NCBI GenBank assembly: GCA_947170415.1
Contig: CAMVTN010000009.1
Coordinates: 1-34,770, forward strand
Reading direction: 5' to 3'
Source of the DNA: an uncultured Lachnospiraceae bacterium
Lineage (GTDB): Bacteria; Bacillota; Clostridia; Lachnospirales; Lachnospiraceae
Length of the DNA stretch: 34,770 nucleotides
Shown: positions 10,345 through 18,967 of the stretch, piece after piece
How positions within the stretch are numbered: the first letter of the stretch is position 1
Layout of the letters: every line of letters starts with the position of its first letter
Position numbers and translations under genes: made by a program
Notes under the pieces: generated by a model
What the model saw: the letters and a program-made list of their open reading frames with translations, nothing else
Told to the model about the DNA's origin: nothing
Database searches by the model: none

Positions 10345-11610
10345 TTATAATGTGATCCGCTCTGTCTCCCTAAGTCCGGAGGATTTGAAGAGATCTCCAA
10401 AACCAAGATCCGTGATGGTCACTTCCAGCCGTTCTTTCTCGATAAACCTAAAATCCATACCGATACGACTGGCTCTGTCCGGTCGTTCAGGCATCCAGTC
10501 CAGACGGAGAACTACATTTCTCTCCGAACCGTCCATCATCCCGGTAAGTACCACAGTGACTTCTCTGTCTGTTCCCAGAAGAACCTCAATATGTGCCTCC
10601 GCATTGTACCAACTTATACCGGCATCTATAACCGGAAGCTGTGTCTCTCTGCCTATAGCACCCATACACCTTATGCTGACATTCTGCTTCAGACTGTCAT
10701 CATCAAGGAAAAGGTATCTCCTGGAAAGCCTGCTCCAGTAAACTGCATCCATAGCAGCATGACATGCGCCCTTGCTGTAAAGATTCTGTCCCTGAAAAAC
10801 TCTTCCCCTTCCGCAAAGAAACCTGAGCGTCTCTCTCTCCCAACGCACCTCAAACCTCTTTCCGGTGAGATAGATAACAGACGGTCTCTCTTTCTGCAGC
10901 GCTTCCTCTGCTATTTCCAGAAAGATACTATCCATATGCTCGGGCTGTCCCGGCAGAAAAGGCAGCATTTCCGGACATTTACGACCTTCCGTGGTCACGA
11001 TCGCCGGTCTCGTTCTTCCATCTATGACAAGGCGACGATACTCAAAATGCTCATCGTCATAATCAAAGAGGATAACTCCGTTTCTCCATAGCTCCACCGG
11101 CTGGCTCATTGCGTAAAAATAAAAACTCTCCGCATGACTCACGAACCGAACTTCAGGTATCCTGATACCCGCCTGATGGATAGACTGATAGAGGATCCCC
11201 GGCATCAGCTCAGTAACTTCAGGTACCGAAACCACCAACGCTATCGGCTCTGCGTCAACTGTTTCCAACGGAACTCTGAGGAGCCATGATAAAAAGCTTC
11301 CTATAAGCTCTGTCGGCTCTATTTCCCCAACTTCATCATAGAGCTTATTTCCCTCAAGTGCTGCACTCAAAAAACGGCTCACGGGTTCCGAACCATTTTT
11401 TTCGGCCTCTTCCAACGCTTTATAGCCAAACACAAATCTGTTTCCGTTCTTCAAACGGAAAGCAGCCACCGGAACAGCGAAATTCTCTTCCTCTGCTCCG
11501 ATCCTCTCTGTTTTCACTTCTTCCTCAGGTCCAAAGCAATATGATATTTGTGCTGTGTCTTCAGTAAGATCTATTCCGAAAACAACTTTTCTCTTTTCTT
11601 TTATTTCCAT
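10345..11610 (-). CDS. Hsp70/actin-fold-like protein (probably DUF5716 family)
   Basis: 421 aa; VVFGIDLTEDTAQISYCFG resembles an actin-like phosphate-1 motif; VALVVSVPEVTELM and VILFDYDD are Hsp70-like. Family name from memory. Confidence 0.65.
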   Translation of the reverse strand: MEIKEKRKVVFGIDLTEDTAQISYCFGPEEEVKTERIGAEEENFAVPVAAFRLKNGNRFVFGYKALEEAEKNGSEPVSRFLSAALEGNKLYDEVGEIEPTELIGSFLSWLLRVPLETVDAEPIALVVSVPEVTELMPGILYQSIHQAGIRIPEVRFVSHAESFYFYAMSQPVELWRNGVILFDYDDEHFEYRRLVIDGRTRPAIVTTEGRKCPEMLPFLPGQPEHMDSIFLEIAEEALQKERPSVIYLTGKRFEVRWERETLRFLCGRGRVFQGQNLYSKGACHAAMDAVYWSRLSRRYLFLDDDSLKQNVSIRCMGAIGRETQLPVIDAGISWYNAEAHIEVLLGTDREVTVVLTGMMDGSERNVVLRLDWMPERPDRASRIGMDFRFIEKERLEVTITDLGFGDLFKSSGLRETERITL

Positions 11611-11622
11611 CCGTTTCGTTTT

Positions 11623-14600
11623 TTATCTAAGCCGAAATACTTCCGACACGATCTCCGATTTATTTATATACTGCTCCATGAGCCCTCTGAGGCTTTCTAT
11701 ATCTCCAACCGACTGACAAACAAGCATGTCATTGATCAGGTCGTATCTTGAATCATTGCGATCCAGACGAGTGACATCTCTTTCGATACTCCTGCTTTCC
11801 GTAAGATTTGACCTGCCGTCGATTTCTTCAGTCACATAATACTGAAGCGTCTCACCAAAAAACAGGACCATATTTTCAGAATATATACCTTCATACATAT
11901 CCGGCATATCTTCTTTTCTATACTCGTCTACGCTCTCTCCTTCACCGGATATCAGCGAATGAAGTACCACCTTGCATCTGGGACTGGCCTTGTACTCTAT
12001 GAACGTCCTGTCGCTGAATAATGCCAGAGCAGAAACATATTTCCTGTAGTTTCTGAAATATTCAAACATCAGGCCGCGTTCCATAAGTGAAGAAACCACA
12101 TCAGCCAGTTCTTTTCTAAGCGGGTCCGGCGCTCTCTTCGGATCTGCAGCATACTTTGTAAGAGCCAGGGCGCAGATTTCAGACATCTGCTCGCCTTCTC
12201 GAAGTCTCCTGAGAATAGTGTCAAATATCTCAGCTGAAGTTATCCTGTCCTTTACAAAGTACTCATATGAGCTGTAATCGAGAAACGCCCTTATAAGCTT
12301 CTGTCTGCCGCCTCTCCTGCAGTAATCCGCAAAGATCTCGTCTTTTTCACCTACAAAGGATCTTGCATAGAGCATCTGATTAAGGATACGTTCCTCTATC
12401 GCCATTACATCTACATCAAATCCTACAGACGCTTTCCAGATATCACGCATATCACGTACGGTACCGTGGAAATTTTCGCAAAGGTAGTTCAACATTGCTT
12501 CATCGTATTTTCCTGCACGAAAAACCATAAAGCACAGATCCAGCAGTCTGGGATCTTCAGTATTTACACCTTCCTGTATCATCCGGCTCACAAGACGAAC
12601 AAGGATCTTTGGATCTACTCCCTCCGGTCCGCAGGTCGTTACACATTCATAAGCATTTCGATGCATTCCACAGATAACCATGTAACGCACGAGTTCCGAA
12701 CGTGTATGACTGCTGAATTCTCTTATGGGGGCATCCGACAACAGCTCATAGAGTTCATCGATCCTGTCCTGCTCGTAAAGAAATCTCATGAGCTCGCGCC
12801 GAAACTCTTCACGTATCTCAGGATCTATCTGGTCTGATGATACGATAGTCCGGGCTGAATCTACATTTAGTTCATTTACAGATGCTGCCCTGCGTCCGAT
12901 ACCGCAAATATAAAAAGCAATACCTGCACGATCCGTACCAAAATTTGTAAGTGCATGAACGAAATGCGCCGGATGAAGCATCTGACGATCCTTCAATGCA
13001 GGACTCGGAACAGAAAGACGTCCATCCGCATACTCAAATGCCAGTGAATATTCCGTGCCGTATATCGAGATATATGCACGACCTTCATTTACAGGCGCTT
13101 TCTTTAGCGGGATTATCCCGTCCTCAGCTACTATGATATTTCGTACTCTCTTATCAGGTATCCGTATCCTGTGACGAAAAATTACCGGAGCGATTGCTTT
13201 TTCAAACTCGTCCTTATTTTCAATTTCTTTAAGAGAAGCTGCATATTCGTAAACCACTGACATATTTTTGCTCAGTACATTTTGCTCTGCAACACGGGTT
13301 GCAAATTGCAGGATCTTCTCATTATTTTCTTTTAAAAGATCAGCCGTCCTGCTCTGATTGCGTATCATATTGGCATACAACAATGCCATCCTCTCATCAG
13401 ATACGCCTGACTTCATGCCGAAATACAGTAGAACCTGACGTGGAAGAAGCTGATCATAATCCAGTGGAACGGAATTAAGATACGATTCGTATAATCTCGT
13501 AACCTTAAACGACTTCTCTACTCCTATCGAATACCAGCCAAATTCTTCTTTTCCATATCTGGCATTACGGATCAGAAGCGTACATACCGCTTCCGGGATT
13601 TCCTCTGTATGGAATGTATCATAGTATGCTTTCAGTACTCTGATAAGGATCTTTGAGTATCCATCCTTACGCAGCGTCAGATATACCATCCTGGAAACCA
13701 GCGATTCATACATCACACCATTACGGACGCCCCACCAAAGGGTCTGTATGTAAAAATCGTCCATCACATCCCAGGATTCCGGCCAGTCCTTAAGTGCCGC
13801 CAATGCTTCTATATACAGCAAAGGACTGCGGCTTCCGTTTTCGAACGCTTTACGGATAAGGGCCAGTCTGGCTTCTGAATCTCCCGCTACCGACTCGTCA
13901 ATGTAAAGGGTCAGCCAGGTCAGTCGCATAGATCCTGGATTTCGCCTGAGCATCTCCCTGACTCTTTCTGCTCGGCTTTTTACGATATCAGGATCTCTAT
14001 TAAGCAGTGCTTCCAGATAATCACAATATCCTGTATATTCTACCGGCATGCCTCCGAGCGCAAGATTATTTCTGACATGTTCCAATATAAAACCGGCTTC
14101 ACGGTTTCTTCCCTCTGCTAAGAGGATCTGAGCCATGTAAAGTCTGGCTTCCATATCCCGCTCATCATCTCTCAGAAGTTTTTCAGTAAGAGTCATGGAA
14201 CGGCTGCACCATTTCTTTACATCTATCCTGTGCGTTCTAAACTGCATGTATGTACGCATAAGTTCCAGGATAATGTGCTGCTTACGCCGCTTATCCAGTC
14301 TCTCCTGCAGATTTTCTGATGACGAGCATACGAGCGTAAACGGAATAACGATCACTGTTCCTGTACAGGAAATTGTCAGATTGCCAAGATTCTTTCCTGC
14401 ATGAAGATCCTTATATCTTATCTGATACGGAATAGTCAGAAGATCTCCGCTGAAGTCCTCAGCAGAGTATTCATATCTTTCCGCACGAATAAAATCGCCG
14501 TCGCAATCTATATCCAGATGAATATAGCCCCAACCGGACTTTCGTATCCTTATTTCGCCCTCTATATCATCGCTCACATCCGTCATTTCTATCTTTGTGA

Positions 14601-15192
14601 CATCAGTAGAAAAAACTACGGGCGATTTTTTGTGCACAGCTATGAGAAACTGTTCCATATTTGCTGCAGAGCCCGGTACCACCGAATACAGACGGTACTC
14701 ATTCAGAAATCTCCGGTCGGAATCCTGAAATATCTCCGAAAAAGAACGTGAATAAAAAACTCTGACAGCCTCGTCAAAACTACGACGTGCGAGATTTGTG
14801 AAGTGAAAAAGATTTCTTATCCTTCCCTCTTCTGAATCAAGATAGTTTCTCACTACACTGACAGAAAACGGAAGACGATATTCACCTGCATCGGAAATTA
14901 CGAAAATGACTCCCCTGACGACATTGCCGGGTTCCAGACCACTGGCATCAAAGGAATACTGCACGGTGGCAGTCCTTTCATCCGCTTATGCATTGACAAA
15001 GACAAGACTCGGGCTGGATGTGCTGATCATGCCCCTGAGGATACCTTCCTTACTTGATTCGATATGGAAGGTTCCTGTAGCCTTTTCGCCGGGATGAACG
15101 ATCAGGTCGATCTTTTTTTCAGAAAACACCAGAGAATCATGCTCATATTCAAACTTCCCGCTTAAGATTTTATCCAGACAGGTTTCCTGCAT
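11623..15192 (-). CDS. Large scaffold-like protein (probably DUF5717 family), reading frame interrupted by an in-frame TAA at 14986-14988
   Basis: ORF 15192-14986 (68 aa, MQETCLDKILSGKFEYEHDSLVFSEKKIDL...) and ORF 14964-11623 (1113 aa) are in the same frame (15192-14964=228), separated by one TAA and 7 sense codons; protein logic is continuous. Confidence 0.7.
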
Positions 15193-15214
15193 GATTTCCC
15201 CCAGGTATTAGAAT

Positions 15215-15397
15215 TGTTACTGTTCACTCGCTTTCAGCTCGTTCACGTAACGGATTTTGCCAATTAAATCGCCTGCGGCGATGGGCAAAATCCAATGGCT
15301 ATTCAACTTTTTTGGTCGTAAACTCCGCAGTAAATGCTCCGTTTACGTGTGAACTGTAACTACGTGTGTCACTCAGCGTTTACGCGTGAACTGTAAC
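15215..15397. mobile_element. MITE-like inverted-repeat element
   Basis: Ends GTTACTGTTCAC and GTGAACTGTAAC are 11/12 inverted repeats; TTAGAAT at 15208-15214 and 15398-15404; internal hairpins. Confidence 0.55.
15252..15293. repeat. Two-tier hairpin inside the MITE-like element
   Basis: GGATTTTGCC AATTAA ATCGCC TGC GGCGAT G GGCAAAATCC: 10-bp outer and 6-bp inner stems. Confidence 0.7.
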
Positions 15398-15545
15398 TTA
15401 GAATGTTTTGCTTGCTTGAAAGAAAAATGAAGCTGCATTAAACTAAGATTGTCACAATCGCAAAAAGTTGTACTATTCAACGACTGTAACGATATGATTA
15501 TACCACGATAAATTACTTATTAAAAGACTGGTGGAGGCAGTAGCA

Positions 15546-16649
15546 ATGATAAAACACACCGATCATTTTCACGGAAGCGATCTTGAAAAAATCGAACAGG
15601 TCTATGGCATAAAGAAAGAAGATATCACTTCTTTTTCCGCCAATGTAAATCCTCTTGGAATCTCAAATCTTCTAAAGGAAACCATTTCCGAGCATGTTAC
15701 ATGTATAGAAACCTATCCTGATCGTGAATATACCGAACTAAGAAAAACCCTTGGTAAATACTGCGGTGCCGATCCATCACATATCATAGTCGGTAACGGT
15801 TCTACAGAACTTATATCTATCCTGATCGAACTTAAGCACCCAAAGAAAGCCATGATCCTCGGACCCTCATATTCAGAATACGAGCGTGAAGTTAGTCTCG
15901 GCGGTGGAACATCTCTTTACTTCCCGTTAAAAGAAGCGGATGGCTTTAAGCTGAATATAAAAGCTCTCGAGGAACGGCTCACAGACGATGTGGATATGCT
16001 TATCCTGTGCAACCCGAACAATCCCACTTCCACTGTTATCGATCAAAAAGGTCTGAGACAGGTTCTCGATATCTGCAAAGCGCGTGATATCTTTGTAATG
16101 GTTGATGAAACCTACATCGAGTTTACGGAAAATATGGAAAAACTCGAGGGAATTCCTCTCACTGCTGTATACAGCAACCTGTTCATCATCCGGGGTGTTT
16201 CAAAATTTTTTGCATCACCGGGGCTCAGACTTGGATATGCTGTCACCGGTAACGAGGATCTTATTCGCGAGATCAACACCAAAAAACATCCATGGTCCAT
16301 TAGTTCCATTGCAGAGATCGCCGGAAGGATCATGTTCAGCGATTCGGAATATATCGAACGTACGCGCAATCTTATCACCACAGAAAGAAAACGTGTTACT
16401 GACAGACTTAAAGGCATGAAAGATCTCGGCATCACCTGCTTTGAACCCTCAGCAAACTTCGTGCTTTGCCGTATCGACTCTGACAAAGCCGATGCCGACA
16501 CTCTCTTTGACACATGCATAAGACAGCACATGATGATAAGAAACTGCAGTACTTTCCCGTTCCTTGATAATCATTTCTTCCGTATCTGCTTCATGGATCC
16601 TGAAGACAACGACCGTCTTCTCGACTGCATCGAAAACGCATTAAGATAA
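15546..16649 (+). CDS. PLP-dependent class I/II aminotransferase (histidinol-phosphate aminotransferase / threonine-phosphate decarboxylase-like)
   Basis: FSANVNPLGIS, NPNNPTSTVI, VDETYIEF, RGVSKFFASPGLRLGY; GGAGG upstream of ATG 15546. Confidence 0.85.
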   Translation: MIKHTDHFHGSDLEKIEQVYGIKKEDITSFSANVNPLGISNLLKETISEHVTCIETYPDREYTELRKTLGKYCGADPSHIIVGNGSTELISILIELKHPKKAMILGPSYSEYEREVSLGGGTSLYFPLKEADGFKLNIKALEERLTDDVDMLILCNPNNPTSTVIDQKGLRQVLDICKARDIFVMVDETYIEFTENMEKLEGIPLTAVYSNLFIIRGVSKFFASPGLRLGYAVTGNEDLIREINTKKHPWSISSIAEIAGRIMFSDSEYIERTRNLITTERKRVTDRLKGMKDLGITCFEPSANFVLCRIDSDKADADTLFDTCIRQHMMIRNCSTFPFLDNHFFRICFMDPEDNDRLLDCIENALR

Positions 16650-16656
16650 TGTCAAA

Positions 16657-16697
16657 GAAAAGGATCACCGCTCTCCACTGCGGTGATCCTTTTAATT
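16657..16697. terminator. Bidirectional terminator between convergent aminotransferase and sigma genes
   Basis: AAAAGGATCACCGCTCTCCACTGCGGTGATCCTTTT. Confidence 0.82.
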
Positions 16698-16723
16698 ATA
16701 TCTGATTCATTTAATCTCCGGCC

Positions 16724-18760
16724 CTATTCGAGATCCAGCTCTATGTCTTCTACATATACAGGAGCTTCCGGATCAGTCTCCTTTTCTCCTGTGCCGTTAC
16801 TCTCCTCTGAACTCTCTCCGGTTCCGTTTCCATCGGAAACATCACCTAAAGCATCGTCGCTGGCTGACGGTACGGTTTCTACCGGATAATTATCTGCAGG
16901 TTCCTCCCCCGAAGCATCTGCAACGATAATAAGATTTTCTGCTGACAGACCACCAAAGACATTATCTCCGGCGTTTTCTGCAGCCGTCAGTTCAAACTCA
17001 TACCAATTACCGCTATACTGTCCGTTCTCACCGATCTGCCCCATATAGAACCGGCCATTTATCGTGACCTTTCCGTTCAGTTCGGTTGCTCTCTCAACAA
17101 GCGGTTTTTTCAGGAACAATGTGTTACCTGACAAGGAAGAAAATTCCTTCTTTGTCACGATAGAACTTTCGCCAACAAGATATGCTGCTTCCAGCGATGT
17201 ATTATTCACGGCTCCGCTGTAGGACGTCTGACCGCTCAGCAGCAGTAAGGATGCAACTGCAGATGAAAGATGCTTTCCAACCTTCTTTGAAATCTTGAAT
17301 TTTCTCGCAGAATTATCGGAAATCTTCTTTTCTCCGCTGTTTTCGGAAACCGTCTTCTCCACGGACGGTTCATCGGGAATTTCTTCCTTTTCTCTCTCAT
17401 CAAAAGGATCCGTCCCTTCCGTTCCTTCCTGCAGTCCGTAATCGGGAGCTTCTTCAACTGATGTAGGTATTTCCTCAACAACATCATTTCCGGACACTTC
17501 TCCAATGTCAGGTATGACATCCGTTGAGGCTTCCACTGCATCCATACTCACTGCTTCCTCTACAGATACTGAAGAAACTGTAGAATGACGATGTAGTTCC
17601 ACCGTCCCGACCCCGGCCCCTGTTCCGGCCACTGCCACAGCTACTGCTATAGCAACACTCTTTGCCGCAGCTCCTCCGGCGGCACCTGCCGCAACTGCGG
17701 TTCCTGTTCCCGCTGCCGCTGCAGTACCTGCCGCGGTAACCGTACCTGCTGCGGCTGTACCGGCTGCAGCTGTTCCTGCAATTCCTGCAGTCTCAGCAAC
17801 TGCTGCCGTTCCTGCCACTGCGGCACTTCCCGCCGAAGCTCCTGACACTGCAGCCATAGATACTCCCGTACCTGCGACTGCTGCATGACCTGCTGCAGAT
17901 GTACCTGCCGCTGCTGTTCCTGCTGCCGCTGATGCTGCAGTAGTTGCCGCTGCTGTTGTAATGGCACCTGCCGTAAGTCCGACTCCGGTACAAATACCTG
18001 AGTAAAGTGTCTGCGCTTCTGTCGCTGCGAGAACAGTCTTTGTCGAAATCTGCTGTACCGCAAGGAATATCAGCGGTGCTGACAGAACGACTGCTCCTGT
18101 GCTGGTATGATGAGCTTTCGCATCTTTTTCCAGCTTCTTTTTCAGAAATCTGCGGGCATAATTCAGTCTGCTCTTAACTGTACCCACAGAACAATCCATG
18201 ACCTCTGCGATGTCATCGATCTTGATATTGTCATAGTAGTAGGCCACAACGGTCATACGCTGTGCTTCCGGTAATTCCTCGATAAGCGCAGCTATGCGAT
18301 CACGTTCCTCCTTCTGCTCCGCAGAGATATCCGGCCGGGAGTCATCATCGTGAGATTCGAGATTTTCAAATACACTCTCGAAATCCTCATCGAGCAATAA
18401 TTCAGTTTTTTTCCTGAATAATTTCATTCCCTGCCTATAGGTAATCGCTCCAAGCCATGAAAACAGGCTTTCCGGTGTTTCCAGAGCCCCGATGGATTTG
18501 AAAGCTTCCATATAGACGATCTGAACCAGGTCCTTCGCGTCATCCTCATTTTTCATGATCTGACGTGCACGAAAGTACACAAAATTGTACGTTGCCGAGT
18601 AAACCTGATTAAAACCCTCTTCTTCTCCGGCTTTCATCTTACCAACGGCCGATATGAGTTTCTGGTCTATCTCCATATATTGAGATCTCCGATTACCTTT
18701 TTCCTCCTTTTCTCCTGCAATACCGACCTCCACACCGGTACTGCAACCCAGCATCTTCAT
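16724..18760 (-). CDS. Sigma-70 family (ECF-type) sigma factor with long Ala/Gly/Thr-rich and C-terminal extension
   Basis: N-terminal EEGFNQVYSATYNFVYFRARQIMKNEDDAKDLVQIVYMEAF (sigma r2) and LPEAQRMTVVAYYYDNIKIDDIAEVMDCSVGTVKSRLNYAR (sigma r4), then ~450 aa extension. Start may be ATG 18676 (MEIDQKL) or 18760. Confidence 0.85.
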   Translation of the reverse strand: MKMLGCSTGVEVGIAGEKEEKGNRRSQYMEIDQKLISAVGKMKAGEEEGFNQVYSATYNFVYFRARQIMKNEDDAKDLVQIVYMEAFKSIGALETPESLFSWLGAITYRQGMKLFRKKTELLLDEDFESVFENLESHDDDSRPDISAEQKEERDRIAALIEELPEAQRMTVVAYYYDNIKIDDIAEVMDCSVGTVKSRLNYARRFLKKKLEKDAKAHHTSTGAVVLSAPLIFLAVQQISTKTVLAATEAQTLYSGICTGVGLTAGAITTAAATTAASAAAGTAAAGTSAAGHAAVAGTGVSMAAVSGASAGSAAVAGTAAVAETAGIAGTAAAGTAAAGTVTAAGTAAAAGTGTAVAAGAAGGAAAKSVAIAVAVAVAGTGAGVGTVELHRHSTVSSVSVEEAVSMDAVEASTDVIPDIGEVSGNDVVEEIPTSVEEAPDYGLQEGTEGTDPFDEREKEEIPDEPSVEKTVSENSGEKKISDNSARKFKISKKVGKHLSSAVASLLLLSGQTSYSGAVNNTSLEAAYLVGESSIVTKKEFSSLSGNTLFLKKPLVERATELNGKVTINGRFYMGQIGENGQYSGNWYEFELTAAENAGDNVFGGLSAENLIIVADASGEEPADNYPVETVPSASDDALGDVSDGNGTGESSEESNGTGEKETDPEAPVYVEDIELDLE
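17610..17985 (-). repeat. Low-complexity coding tract of degenerate Ala/Gly/Thr repeats
   Basis: Recurrent GCTGCnGGnACn-type codons encoding AAAGTAAAGTSAAGHAAVAGTG...GTAAAGTAAAGTVTAAGTAAAAGTGTA. Confidence 0.75.
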
Positions 18761-18967
18761 TCATACTCCATCAACTGCTCAGTTCCAGGCACATGGATCA
18801 TTGCTGTATCCGGAGCATGATGAATCCGCCATCTCTCTCATCTGTGTTACTATTCACCTGCTCCCGGCACCTAAGTGCACCGTTATCATATGAACCGTAA
18901 CTCATCGGCTACTGTTTAGTACCCGTAAAGAGGAAAAAGGTTTTAGATTATTTGTTTTCGTTTACGA

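Noticed and set aside
17610-17985. Possible CRISPR or minisatellite array
   Set aside because: Repeats are degenerate codon-level units inside a coding frame, with no constant repeat and unique spacer pattern.
17647-18063. 138-aa Gln/Arg-rich minus-strand ORF (QQRQQEQQRQ)
   Set aside because: Alternative frame of the repetitive Ala/Gly/Thr tract in the sigma gene.
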